In this document: in pieces, positions 1 to 8,194 of the stretch
How the letters are laid out: every line of letters begins with the position of its first letter
Numbering within the stretch: the first letter of the stretch is position 1
Made by a program: the position numbers and the translations under genes
Notes under the pieces: model-generated
The model's input: the letters and a program-made list of their open reading frames with translations, nothing else
Told to the model about the DNA's origin: nothing
Database searches by the model: none
Assembly: GCA_002702965.1 (NCBI GenBank)
Contig: PADE01000048.1
Location: 3,802-32,091, forward strand
Length of the DNA stretch: 28,290 nt
Direction of reading: 5' to 3'
DNA from: Planctomycetaceae bacterium
GTDB taxonomy: Bacteria > Planctomycetota > Planctomycetia > Pirellulales > Pirellulaceae

Positions 1-1
1 A

Positions 2-490
2 GGCACTCTGATCTCGTTACGCAAACTGCTACCGCATGCTTGGCGCAACTGTAAGCGTTCCGAGGCCGAGTGGAGTTCCGAGGGCAAGTGGAGTTGGCGC
101 CGGGGCCGACGCGAGTTCACGGCGGTCCTGGACGTCTTTTCTTACAGCCTTCTGCTGGCCGGAGGCGCCAGTGGGATCATCGCTGTATTGGGGTTTGCAA
201 CCATGTTCCTGTCCCCTGCCGGCCCGTTAACTTCGACCAGTGGAAATCTGAGTAACGAAGCTCCGGGTGTTGGCTCCACACCACCTTATTCTGTGCTAAT
301 TTCGTTCTGTTTGATCTTTGGTTATGCCGTGACGATACGGTCCCAGGTTAACGCCGTTTCGCGTTACCGACGGCGTCTGAGAAAACGCAGTCGACAATAT
401 GGAATGGTTGACAATCGACGCTTGCGGCATGCGTACTTAGAAAAGATAGCGGAAGTCGACGGCCACTCTGACAACAACTCGCATGCTTGA
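2..490 (+). CDS. C-terminal part of an unrecognised membrane protein (5' end outside window)
   Basis: This frame is open from the first bases of the window to a TGA at 488-490, giving at least 162 residues; the true start lies upstream. Two hydrophobic stretches look like membrane helices: about residues 43-70 of the visible part (beginning LDVFSYSLLLAGG) and about 96-112 (YSVLISFCLIFGYAVTI). A very basic segment follows at about 121-134 (RYRRRLRKRSRQYG), so by the positive-inside rule the C-terminal tail is probably cytoplasmic. I do not recognise the family and assign no function. The TTG at 188 would allow a shorter reading, but the first helix starts before it, which argues for a longer protein. 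The lack of stop codons and the sensible helix-loop-helix pattern support a real gene; a chance open frame cannot be excluded. Confidence 0.5.
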   Translation, partial: GTLISLRKLLPHAWRNCKRSEAEWSSEGKWSWRRGRREFTAVLDVFSYSLLLAGGASGIIAVLGFATMFLSPAGPLTSTSGNLSNEAPGVGSTPPYSVLISFCLIFGYAVTIRSQVNAVSRYRRRLRKRSRQYGMVDNRRLRHAYLEKIAEVDGHSDNNSHA

Positions 491-624
491 TCTGCTGGTT
501 GAGCGACAGGACGATGTGCCAGCGGGCGGACCAGACCACGCGGCCTGCCGCGCACGATTGGGGGGGTACAAAATCGCAGGAAATGGACACCGGGGTAACG
601 TACCGTTTTCGCACCCCCCTGCCC

Positions 625-1017
625 TTACCTGCCGCCCGTCCCGCAGATCGTGCTGCAGCTTAGCGCGGGGCGTGCCAGCGAGTCACTCGGTGACCGCGTG
701 CTGCGGGTGTCCCACGGCCAGTTCGGTTTCCCGGCTGGCGCGGAGGTTCTGGAACGGCTTGGCCCAGGTGGCCACGCCGGCCCGCTCGACGGCCCGCTCG
801 AACTGGGTGCGCAGACGACAGCTCTTGCAACCGTCCGCTGTCTGCGAACTCGGTAACGTCGCCTTACGCGACGAACCAAGCGTCTGCGCCGCCGCACCCG
901 CACGCATTCGAGATAGTGCACGCGGACTTTTTCTTCGGCCGAAGCGACAAAGACCCCGAATGTCGACACGACATAGAAGATTGCCAGGCACGCTGTGGAC
1001 ACAAGGGCTCTTGTCAT
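625..1017 (-). pseudogene. Start of a small secreted protein running into the integrase remnant
   Basis: An ATG at 1017 is preceded by GAGG about 5 bases upstream on the reverse strand. It opens a frame whose first 27 residues are a convincing signal peptide (MTRALVSTACLAIFYVVSTF, then GVFVASA) followed by EEKVRVHYLECV. About 20 residues of extremely arginine-rich sequence come next (RVRRRRRLVRRVRRRYRVRR). From about base 823 downward the frame is antisense-like nonsense relative to the integrase remnant, which lies in another frame of the same strand. The likely reading is that the 5' end of a short exported protein was joined to foreign DNA, giving a chimeric 130-codon frame. Whether any product is made is unknown. 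The arginine run may itself result from a frameshift, because a neighbouring frame encodes a cysteine/glycine-rich stretch. Confidence 0.3.
683..823 (-). pseudogene. Remnant of a tyrosine recombinase (phage-type integrase), C-terminal part
   Basis: The reverse strand encodes LRTQFERAVERAG, then KPFQNLRASRETEL and HPQHAVTE before a TGA at 683-685. This matches the end of planctomycete phage-integrase-family proteins, where FxNLRASRETEL carries the box II arginine and is followed by a W-[IL]-G-N-S motif and the tyrosine nucleophile. Here the tryptophan codon expected after VTE is the stop. If it is read through, LAGTPRAK follows, resembling the next segment of the family, but the KHYLQV-like tyrosine position reads QHDL, so the nucleophile is missing. 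No N-terminal or core-binding domain precedes it: the sequence upstream on this strand belongs to an unrelated secreted-protein start. The gene is clearly dead. It records a past integration or recombination event near the left end of the window. Confidence 0.6.
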
Positions 1018-1729
1018 GTGGGCCTCGATTGTCGAGTACGAACCACCGTTGCGCTCGATACGCGACGTATCGAGTGCGCAATTGGTTACAACGGGTTCGC
1101 TAACTCGCAAAAGCCGTACCACGAACGGCAAATCTCCACGCGATTGGTAAAGCGGCAAGTGTGCCATCGAGCCCACACCAATATTCCGAACCGCGATCCG
1201 CTTCGGCAGAGATCTTCGTGCCTGCGAATTGACGCTGAAGGTCGTCTCAAAATGAGACGGAAGTCTCAGTCTGAGCCCCCATGAGTTTTCTGGAGGGGGT
1301 CGTTCTCGACGTGGAAAGAGGTCGGGTACCACGGGACGCGTTGTTGGCGTGGGACGCGATGCGCTCCATCGGATCTCGATCGAAGACCGCACATCGACCA
1401 CCTCGAGCGGGTCCGCAGCGAGGTCACGAGCAGCTGCCTCTTTTACAGCGTTTGATGCTTGCGCCTGTCTGAAACCCGGTACCTTAAGACTCCAACCGGC
1501 TACGGGTTTCAGGGAGGCTACCGTGCCTGGACCCGTGAATCCGCGGCGGAACGGGTGGATTGATCTGGAGAGGTTGGCTACCAGTCGTTGACGACCCACG
1601 AAAAAGCGCAACGATCCGCGGTGGAACGAACGCAGCTCACCCCAAGGCCGGCCGCCAACCACTTCTGGATGCGATCTCCCTCGAAAGCCCCGGAAAACTA
1701 CCGACTGAATTTATTGGGGGAAAGACTAG
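1018..1729. other. Non-coding or decayed stretch
   Basis: No frame on either strand shows a recognisable domain, a good ribosome binding site or protein-like composition. A long reverse open frame crosses the region, but its upstream two-thirds is compositionally random. The one structured element is the inverted repeat at 1471-1510 (separate entry). Together with the two remnants to its left this looks like a degenerated segment. Confidence 0.5.
1471..1510. repeat. Imperfect inverted repeat
   Basis: GAAACCCGGTA at 1471-1481 faces TACGGGTTTC at 1501-1510. The arms can form about ten base pairs with one bulged G and a 19-base loop. There is no following T-run, so it does not look like an intrinsic terminator. 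It sits in the gene-poor stretch before the small membrane-anchored protein and could be a leftover of a mobile element end or an RNA hairpin; the function is unknown. Confidence 0.35.
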
Positions 1730-2248
1730 ATGACCATCACAGAACTCGGTCCTCTCAGCGAACTCATCGCTTCCATCGGAGTGATCGCCACGATGGTCTA
1801 TCTTGGTGTACAGATCCGCCAAAACACCGCCACGTTACGGATGAATGCAGAGGACCAACGCAGTCAGTGGTGGTGGTCTTTTAATAAGGAAGCGGCATCC
1901 GACAAAGAACTGCTTGAGATCCTCCATCAGGGTCTTCATGACATCACCGCTTTGTCTGATTCTGAACGGCGCCGGTTTACCTGGTATATCGCGGCAATGT
2001 TTTATCGAGTTACCGGGATGTACAGCCAATTCTTGGCGGCCCACCTGTCAAGAGATTCCTGGTTGCCCCACGAGCGTTTGGTCCAGGGCTTACTACAACA
2101 CAAAAGCGTCAACCACTGGCGGCAATCTGGATTCTTTCTGGGCAGTGACAACTTCAAGGCGTATATCAATTCCATTCACTCGAATCGAACCGATTGGGAA
2201 TACGTGGATATCGCTCGGTTTTACGACGATTTGACTTCGCGTCATTGA
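1730..2248 (+). CDS. Small membrane-anchored protein of unknown function
   Basis: This is a 172-residue protein with a strong ribosome binding site: GGGGGA at 1716-1721, 8 bases before the ATG. Residues 8-28 form one hydrophobic helix (LSELIASIGVIATMVYLGVQ) followed directly by IRQNTATLR. This N-terminal pattern, one helix ending in YL[GA]VQIRQNT, recurs in many short hypothetical proteins of marine bacteria, but I know no function for them. The rest is soluble and rich in Trp, His and charged residues (SQWWWSFNK, ERRRFTWYIAAMFYR), probably helical, with no catalytic motif I recognise. It appears monocistronic, flanked by degenerate DNA on the left and a tandem repeat on the right. Intactness and the good ribosome binding site make it a likely expressed gene. 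Confidence 0.75.
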   Translation: MTITELGPLSELIASIGVIATMVYLGVQIRQNTATLRMNAEDQRSQWWWSFNKEAASDKELLEILHQGLHDITALSDSERRRFTWYIAAMFYRVTGMYSQFLAAHLSRDSWLPHERLVQGLLQHKSVNHWRQSGFFLGSDNFKAYINSIHSNRTDWEYVDIARFYDDLTSRH

Positions 2249-2763
2249 AATACACAACATGATTTATCGCAGCGGCGTTCCCTTTTGGTAAGTGCGTGCG
2301 GAGCCCTGTGCTTCTCGATCCCTGTGCTTCTCGATCCCTGTGCTTCTCGATCCCTGTGCTTCTCGATCCCCTGCGCGATCGCTGACTGCAGTGATCGTCT
2401 GGTCCTGAACTGTGGCCGTGGCCCGGGCGATCGCAAATGACGACTGCAAAACTCATCGCGTCGGTACGGCCCGCTCTCCCGGCGCACTTCCTCGACCCGC
2501 CACCCGCGGTCTGATTTCAGACGTCACGAGAGTCTGATAAAGTTTGGCAAGATGTCGACCGGTTGGGCTCGCGCGAAAGGCCCTCTGGACAAACTCAGTG
2601 ACAATCTACGACTCTCCGCAGCGGCCGGGTATTTGGGAGGTTTTCTCAACACACTCGGTAACGCAGAGAACGCCGGCCAGACACTGGCCAACCGAATCGA
2701 GTCGGCGCGTGAAACTCGATCGTTGTGGGGTCCTTTTGGAATGTTGTAACGGAGACGATCACG
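2249..2763. other. Intergenic stretch with a short tandem array
   Basis: About 515 bases lie between the small membrane protein and the chitinase. Apart from the 16-bp tandem repeat at 2304-2367 I see two GCGATCGC octamers (near 2374 and 2427) and no gene. Short open frames here lack ribosome binding sites and are driven by the repeat. The chitinase promoter should lie in the right part, but no clear -35/-10 pair is visible. Confidence 0.5.
2304..2367. repeat. Tandem repeat, 4 exact copies of a 16-bp unit
   Basis: The unit CCCTGTGCTTCTCGAT occurs four times head to tail without a mismatch. The array stops abruptly at CCCCTGCGCGATCGC. Perfect identity points to recent slippage or expansion, so copy number may vary between strains. 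There are no spacers, so it is not a CRISPR array. It is not inside a plausible gene: reading it on the reverse strand gives only a low-complexity peptide that cycles through the frames because 16 is not a multiple of 3. Confidence 0.95.
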
Positions 2764-4008
2764 ATGCGCGATTGGCATTCGTCGGTGATAACACGTGTCG
2801 CGGCTGGCTTGGTGCTTTGCGTTTCGATGGCCTCGAACTGCCTCGGCGCTGACGCCCCCAAATACCATGGGCGCCGCGTCGTGGGGTACTACACGGCCTG
2901 GAGTATCTACGCGCGTAAGTTTGGTGTTCCGCAGATTCCGGCGGAGCGATTGACGCACATTAACTATGCGTTCGCCAACGTTTCACCGAAGGGAGAGTGC
3001 GTACTCGGGGATCCTTGGGCGGATGCGCAGAAAACTTACCCGGGGGACAAACAGACGGATTCCGTGAAGGGGAACTTCAAGCAGCTGTTGCAGCTGAAAC
3101 GCAAGCATCCGCACCTCAAGACGCTGATCTCGGTAGGGGGATGGACCTGGTCAGCACGCTTCTCGGACGCAGCATTCACGCCCGCTTCACGACAGCGATT
3201 TGCCCGCTCTTGTGTCGCCTTCATGAAGCGCTACGGCTTTGACGGTGTCGACATCGACTGGGAATACCCCGTCGCGGGAGGCGAGCCGGGCAACAAGACG
3301 CGACCCGAGGATAAGCAGAACCTAACGCTACTCTTGGCCGAGGTTCGTCGCCACCTTGATGCGCAGGGAAAGCAGGACAAACGCGATTACTTGTTGACCA
3401 TCGCCGCCACTGCCGGGCCCGATAAGATCCCGAATCTGGAAGTCGAGGCCATCGCCCATCAACTCGACTGGATGAACGTCATGACGTACGACTTCAACGG
3501 TTCGTGGAGCGCGCGGACCGGTTTCAACTCGCCGCTATTCGCGCCCGCAGATAGCCCGCATCCGGAAGACGCGGGACGGAACGCCAATGCGGCCGTGCAA
3601 ACTTATCTCAAGGCCGGCCTGCCCCGCAACAAACTGGTGCTGGGAGTGCCGTTCTACGGTCGTGGATGGAAAGGAGTGGTCGACGAACACGATGGCCTCT
3701 ACCAACGCCACCAAGGTGTGCCGCGAGGCACTTGGGAGCCCGGCAGCTTCGACTACAAAGACCTCCGACGCAACGACCTCGGCGGGTTCGCTCGTCACTG
3801 GAACGACGTTGCCAAAGTGCCGTGGCTGTACGATCCCCGTACAAGGACCATGATCAGCTACGATGACGTCGAGTCTGTCACGGCGAAGGCAAATTACGTC
3901 GCCCAGCAAGACTTGGGAGGTGTGATGATTTGGGAACTGAGCCAGGACACGACCGATCACACCTCACTGCTGCGATCGATTTCCACAGTGCTCTCAAAGC
4001 AGCCGTAG
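2764..4008 (+). CDS. Secreted GH18 chitinase
   Basis: This 414-residue glycoside hydrolase family 18 enzyme is expected to cleave beta-1,4-linked N-acetylglucosamine polymers outside the cytoplasm. The start chosen is the ATG at 2764 because GGAG lies at 2751-2754 and the first 29 residues form a signal peptide (cut near CLGA/DAPK); a longer in-frame reading from 2725 would spoil it. Family hallmarks are all present: SVGGW at 123-127, the catalytic DGVDIDWE at 160-167 with Glu167 as proton donor, MTYDF at 240-244, and the barrel-closing tryptophan in VMIWEL at about 390. The length is normal for a single catalytic domain and no separate chitin-binding module is visible. The gene ends 1 bp short of the convergent SUMF1-domain gene, so the two 3' ends share no room for a terminator. 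Chitinase is the main reading; other GH18 activities such as endo-N-acetylglucosaminidase are less likely given the motif set. Confidence 0.92.
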   Translation: MRDWHSSVITRVAAGLVLCVSMASNCLGADAPKYHGRRVVGYYTAWSIYARKFGVPQIPAERLTHINYAFANVSPKGECVLGDPWADAQKTYPGDKQTDSVKGNFKQLLQLKRKHPHLKTLISVGGWTWSARFSDAAFTPASRQRFARSCVAFMKRYGFDGVDIDWEYPVAGGEPGNKTRPEDKQNLTLLLAEVRRHLDAQGKQDKRDYLLTIAATAGPDKIPNLEVEAIAHQLDWMNVMTYDFNGSWSARTGFNSPLFAPADSPHPEDAGRNANAAVQTYLKAGLPRNKLVLGVPFYGRGWKGVVDEHDGLYQRHQGVPRGTWEPGSFDYKDLRRNDLGGFARHWNDVAKVPWLYDPRTRTMISYDDVESVTAKANYVAQQDLGGVMIWELSQDTTDHTSLLRSISTVLSKQP

Positions 4009-4009
4009 C

Positions 4010-4846
4010 TTAGTTACCCTTCGCGACGGGACTCTTCGCACACCGAAAACCGATCGTTGGGCTTCGTTCACCTAGGCGTGCAAAACTGCGGTAAGAGCAG
4101 GTGAGAAACTTCGCCTCATCCGCCCAGGAGCCGCCGCGAAGAGTCCGATAGCGCCCTTTGGCAGGACCTCTGGGGTTCTGTGCCGGTGCGCGCGCATAGT
4201 AATTTCTCCCGTACCAATCCGAGCACCACTCCCATACGCTACCCGCCATGTCACAGAGACCAAAATCATTCTCTGGAAACTGACCGACTTTTCCGGGGCC
4301 GTCGATGCCATCGAACCGGGCATGCTTTTCCTTCGAGGGTTCCTCTTTTCCCCAAGGATACTTGAGCGCTGCGTGGCGACCGCGGGCGGCATATTCCCAC
4401 TCGGCCTCGGAAGGCAGCCGCTTCCCGGACCACCGGCAATAGGCCGAGGCCTCATGCCACGAGACGTTGACGACCGGGTAATCCTGTTTACCGATTGGAG
4501 GCTTGCCGTCCGGCCAGTAATAAGGTGCATCCCCTCCCGTCGCTTCCAGGTACTTCCCGTATTGAAGATTGGTCACCTCGTGCTTGTCGAGGTAGAACGA
4601 GTCGACAACCGTTTTTCGCGCTGGCCGCTCGTCTTTGAGCAGGTTCGGGAACCACTTCAACCCGTCATCGGGTAGATCATGCGAGCGGCCGCGAAGAAAA
4701 CTTCCGCCGGGAATGAGAATCATTTCGGGCTCGGCGGAACGTACCGGAATTGCAAGCAGCACCAAGAGAAAGCTGCCCAACACGGTTCGCAAGCCCGCCG
4801 AGGACCCGACCGACTTTACCCAAAAAACCGCAGGCGTGTTTCGCAT
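4010..4846 (-). CDS. Secreted SUMF1/FGE-domain protein lacking a canonical FGE cysteine
   Basis: This 278-residue exported protein starts with a signal peptide (about 1-38, ending VRSA) and continues with the formylglycine-generating-enzyme-sulfatase fold (PF03781). Visible marks are MILIPGGSF (42-50), DKHEVTN (87-93), the VNVSWHEASAYCRW block (127-139), RLPSEAEWEYAARG (143-156), AGSVWEW (201-207) and RGGSW with a C-terminal IGFRC. True FGE uses two cysteines in the RGGS-x-C-xxxx-C region. Here only Cys250 (LTCSYRS) aligns, with the second one; the first is absent and about four residues are inserted. It is therefore probably not the enzyme that matures the nearby sulfatase, but a paralogue of the many planctomycete SUMF1-domain proteins. 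It is last in a reverse operon, 19 bp after DUF1501. A weak ribosome binding site suggests translational coupling. Confidence 0.88.
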   Translation of the reverse strand: MRNTPAVFWVKSVGSSAGLRTVLGSFLLVLLAIPVRSAEPEMILIPGGSFLRGRSHDLPDDGLKWFPNLLKDERPARKTVVDSFYLDKHEVTNLQYGKYLEATGGDAPYYWPDGKPPIGKQDYPVVNVSWHEASAYCRWSGKRLPSEAEWEYAARGRHAALKYPWGKEEPSKEKHARFDGIDGPGKVGQFPENDFGLCDMAGSVWEWCSDWYGRNYYARAPAQNPRGPAKGRYRTLRGGSWADEAKFLTCSYRSFARLGERSPTIGFRCAKSPVAKGN

Positions 4847-4865
4847 TTCAAATCACGTTCTCAGA

Positions 4866-6269
4866 CTAGCCGTAAATGGTCGCGATCTCATCGGTGGGAA
4901 TATCGCCGTTTGCACCCAGCGGGTCGACATAGACGTACGGGCGGCCCGAGGGAGTGTTGTTGACCTGCTTGCTCCAATCGATTCCGAGCGCCGAATACAT
5001 CGTCGATACGACATTTTCGATGCGGGTCTGTTCTTTGTGGTCCCAACCTGTTTCGAGACACTCCGCACCGTCGGCGTCGGAGCGGCCCAGAATGCGACCA
5101 CCCTGGACGCCGGCGCCGGCGAACAACGCCGGGAAGCACTGATTGTAGTGGTCGCGGCCCGCCATATTGTTCAAGGCACCTGGCGTGCGTCCGAACTCAC
5201 TCATGGAAACGACAAGTGTCTCGTCGAGCATTGTTTTATTGCGGTCTGCTTTCGAAGGCGACAAAGAGAGGTCTTCCAGCAAAGCCGTAAATGCCTGATC
5301 GTACTGGGCACATTGGGTGTAGTGATTGGTTGGCTTGGAGCGGTCCCAAATGTAGGTGTGATGGTCCCAGCCCGGATGGCAGATGTGGATGTAACGGGTT
5401 CCGCCGTCCTGCGCCAGCACATTCCGAGCGAGGATGCAGGCGATACCGAGCGGATTATCTCCGTACCGCTCACGATCTTCGTCTGTTACTCGGAAGGCTT
5501 GGGGCCAGCGGGGGTCGGAGATCAGCTGATAGGCGGCTCCGTAAAAGTTCTCATAAGCAGCCATCTCGCGGCCGTACCCGATCAGCCGGGTTCGCTCAGC
5601 GTCCCGCAATCTCTGCAGCAGACTCCACCGCTGCTTGAGCAGACGGGCGGCCCCATCACCTAAGTTTTCTTCTTGGATTGCCGCTTGGGTATTGATGTCG
5701 ACGACAGAAAATCGCGCCGGCAGAAAGCCGGTCGAAAGCGCTCCGGCGGAGCCTTTTTCCAGGTTGAAGGACATGTACAGCGGAAACGTGTCAGCGGTAC
5801 GGCGACGCGGTTCCATCTCGGAAGCAATCACCGATCCAATCGAGGGGATCTCCCTGGCAATCGCCAGATTGTTCTGGCGTCCGGTTTGGACGTAATACTG
5901 GGCTCGGAAGTGCACCTCTTCGTGACTGCGTAGAGAACGCAAGATCGCAAGCTTCTGCATGTGCTTCGCGAGCCGTGGGAACAGCGCGTGCGGCAAATAG
6001 AGCCCCGGATAGACCTCGCGAACATCGAGGTCTTTTGGCATTCCCGCGTTTTCTTTGAAATCAAAGGACTCGGTGTGGCTGATAGCGCCGCTGACCTCGA
6101 AAAAGATCACCTGTCGGGCGTTTCCACGCGGGCGGACCTGTTCACCCGTCGCGGAGGCACGCAGCGGCCAGACACCGTCAATCGACGCGCCGAGCAGCCC
6201 TAGGCCGCCCAGACGCAACGCATCCCGCCGCGAGCCGAGAAGATCACCTACTTTTAGGGGTGTCGACAT
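4866..6269 (-). CDS. DUF1501 protein with Tat signal
   Basis: This 467-residue protein belongs to the DUF1501 family, related in fold to alkaline phosphatase/sulfatase-like proteins and very abundant in planctomycetes; its function is not known. The ATG at 6269 is preferred over an upstream in-frame TTG at 6317 because it places the twin-arginine motif SRRDALRLGG at residues 13-22, followed by a hydrophobic h-region. The protein is thus expected to be exported folded through the Tat pathway. Family motifs include HPGWDHH in the middle, SEFGRTPG, then GRDHYNQ and FAGAGVQGG near the C-terminus, where the His/Asp residues are presumed metal ligands. It follows the DUF1549/DUF1553 gene by 74 bp. 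This adjacent pairing is a standing feature of planctomycete genomes and implies a joint envelope or extracellular role. Confidence 0.93.
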   Translation of the reverse strand: MSTPLKVGDLLGSRRDALRLGGLGLLGASIDGVWPLRASATGEQVRPRGNARQVIFFEVSGAISHTESFDFKENAGMPKDLDVREVYPGLYLPHALFPRLAKHMQKLAILRSLRSHEEVHFRAQYYVQTGRQNNLAIAREIPSIGSVIASEMEPRRRTADTFPLYMSFNLEKGSAGALSTGFLPARFSVVDINTQAAIQEENLGDGAARLLKQRWSLLQRLRDAERTRLIGYGREMAAYENFYGAAYQLISDPRWPQAFRVTDEDRERYGDNPLGIACILARNVLAQDGGTRYIHICHPGWDHHTYIWDRSKPTNHYTQCAQYDQAFTALLEDLSLSPSKADRNKTMLDETLVVSMSEFGRTPGALNNMAGRDHYNQCFPALFAGAGVQGGRILGRSDADGAECLETGWDHKEQTRIENVVSTMYSALGIDWSKQVNNTPSGRPYVYVDPLGANGDIPTDEIATIYG

Positions 6270-6343
6270 GTTGAGTGCTCGCGTACCCGAACTCGCCAGG
6301 CTTTGGACGCGTCCCAAGTCTGGCGACTCCCGCTACATCTTGG

Positions 6344-8194
6344 TTAGTAGTTAAAGAAAAACTCCACGCTGTTGATCAGCGCCCACTGTAGGTCCTGAGC
6401 TCCGTTCACCCGATCCTTCGCAAGCGCCCCTATGGCGATTTCCTTTTCCCGCTCGGACGGCCAACGCGACAAGCTGGCGAGATACATCTCTTCGACGACG
6501 CGCGCGTCGTCCTCGGGGTAGTTGTCCAAAAGCCGCCGCACTCGACTCCCCTGTTCCGCGAGAACACGCTGATTGACCACCGGCGACTGCATCAAAACCA
6601 GTGGATGCTGCATCGACCCGGCAGCCACCTTGGCGGGGGTCTGGCGGTCCGACTGGCCAAAAATCCGCATGAAGTGCTTTGTGTCGCGGTCGCCCGCGGG
6701 CCCGGCAAGCTGCAGCGCCAGCCCGTAGCGCTTGCCGGCCTGTTCGAACTCGGCGGGACGCTCCGTCGCCAGCACGATGGAATCGTGCAGTTCTTCCGCC
6801 GTGAGGCGGCGGGAGAACTTGCGGGCGAAGTATTTGGTATAGGATTCCTTCCACTCGCCCGGGAATCGCGCCGAGAGCTGATAGGCACTCGATCGGCAGA
6901 TCGTCTTCATCAGGTGCTTCAGACGGTACCCGCTTTCCACAAAATCCCTGGCCAGCGCGTCGAGCAGCTTGGGATGGGAAGGCTGCAACTGCCAACCATT
7001 GGGCAAGTTGTCCGGATCTTGCCGCGCCAGGTCGAACTCGTCATACGGATCAACGATGCCAATCTCCATTAGCTTTGCCCAGAACATGTTCACCGTTGCC
7101 CGCGGGAATTGAGGATGGCTTGTCAGCATCCGAGCCAGAGCATCACGCGGTTCTTCCTCGGGCGACGGGCTTTCATTCGTCAGCAAGAATGCGGGCTCGT
7201 TGGAGCCGCCCAGCCGAGCCACACGAATCATGCTCTGGCTTTTTGTATCGTAGCCGGGATTGTGGTCGTCGATCAGGAACTCGCCGGACTGGGGTTTACC
7301 GTTCTCCCAGTACATCAGGTAGCGTGTGTGACCAAGAAATGAGGCGTTCCGGAAGAACTGCTCTCGGCTCTTGTTGCTCAACCAGACATTGACCTTCTCG
7401 AGGTGGCCATCGCCACCGTGACAGGAGATGCAAGACAGGTTCATCCCCAAGAAGGCTTTGTAGTAAATAATCGAGAGCTCGTCGTGCGTGTCGAGCTGAT
7501 GGACCATCGACAGGTCATCACCGTCCTGCGGATAGGGCGCACCCTGGACGTGCTCGCGCGCGATCAAATTCGCCGCCGCCACCACATGGTTGCTCTTCGC
7601 TGAGGCCGTAATAATCTGCTGCACCACGTCCGTGTATGGCCGGTCGGAGCGCAGATTCTCTTTGATCCAATAATGGAACAGGTAGCGGCCCCGACCCATC
7701 TTTCCGTTGGCCCGGAAGAGATCCATGAAGAAGTACGCCCACTTGTCAACCCAAGCCTCACTGTCAATCAGCTTTTCAATCAACTTGCCTCGCTTGTCAG
7801 AGTCTTCGTCGGACACAAAGTCTCGCACCGCTTGGGGCGTGGGAAGCCGGCCCGTCAAACCCAAAGTCGCCCGACGCAAAAACTCGGTATCAGAAGACAG
7901 CGGGGCATGGGGAATACCGTCGCGTTGCATCTTGCCGAAGATGAAGTCGTCGACGAGCGTGCGTCGCCGGACAGGTGACGCTGGTTCCTGACGAGGTACC
8001 GAGTGATCCTTGAGAAGCCGTTCGGTAAGCGCCCCGGCTTGAGACTTTTTCGGTGTGAAGAGAGACTTGTGGGCTTTGTTGAATTGCTCGGGGGAGAGTG
8101 CTTCCTCGCGATGTTGACCCGGTTCACCGGCCTCTGCGCGCATCGCCAGGGCAACCACCGCCAAGCACACAAAGCCCTTTTCAATCAGCTTCAT
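6344..8194 (-). CDS. DUF1549/DUF1553 secreted protein with a CxxCH motif
   Basis: This 616-residue protein starts at an ATG with GGGAGA about 8 bases upstream (8201-8206 on the plus strand) and a signal peptide of about 22 residues. DUF1549 spans roughly residues 80-270 (opening VDDFIFGKMQRDGI, then LRRATLGLTGRLPTPQ). DUF1553 spans roughly 350-600 (SHPQFPRATVNMFWAKLM; HPKLLDALARDFVESGYRLK; LVLMQSPVVNQRV). An insert with LSCISCHGGDGH contains Cys255-Cys258-His259, the signature for covalent haem c attachment. Many family members carry a separate cytochrome-like PSCyt1 domain at the N-terminus; here none is visible, and the CxxCH sits at the end of DUF1549 itself. It heads the reverse operon with DUF1501 and the SUMF1-domain gene. 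Substrate and reaction are unknown; links to polysaccharide or sulfated-polymer handling rest on genomic context only. Confidence 0.92.
   Translation of the reverse strand: MKLIEKGFVCLAVVALAMRAEAGEPGQHREEALSPEQFNKAHKSLFTPKKSQAGALTERLLKDHSVPRQEPASPVRRRTLVDDFIFGKMQRDGIPHAPLSSDTEFLRRATLGLTGRLPTPQAVRDFVSDEDSDKRGKLIEKLIDSEAWVDKWAYFFMDLFRANGKMGRGRYLFHYWIKENLRSDRPYTDVVQQIITASAKSNHVVAAANLIAREHVQGAPYPQDGDDLSMVHQLDTHDELSIIYYKAFLGMNLSCISCHGGDGHLEKVNVWLSNKSREQFFRNASFLGHTRYLMYWENGKPQSGEFLIDDHNPGYDTKSQSMIRVARLGGSNEPAFLLTNESPSPEEEPRDALARMLTSHPQFPRATVNMFWAKLMEIGIVDPYDEFDLARQDPDNLPNGWQLQPSHPKLLDALARDFVESGYRLKHLMKTICRSSAYQLSARFPGEWKESYTKYFARKFSRRLTAEELHDSIVLATERPAEFEQAGKRYGLALQLAGPAGDRDTKHFMRIFGQSDRQTPAKVAAGSMQHPLVLMQSPVVNQRVLAEQGSRVRRLLDNYPEDDARVVEEMYLASLSRWPSEREKEIAIGALAKDRVNGAQDLQWALINSVEFFFNY

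Noticed and set aside
1018..1662. Upstream part of a 345-codon reverse frame
   Set aside because: Random Arg/Ser/Pro composition, no start signal, no motif; the credible start is the ATG at 1017.
2304..2367. CRISPR array
   Set aside because: Units are 16 bp, directly abutting and have no spacers; no cas genes are present.
4010..4846. Canonical formylglycine-generating enzyme for the sulfatase
   Set aside because: The first of the two FGE cysteines is missing and a short insertion disrupts the active-site spacing.
4635..5663. 342-codon forward frame
   Set aside because: Antisense to the DUF1501 and SUMF1-domain genes; no family features.
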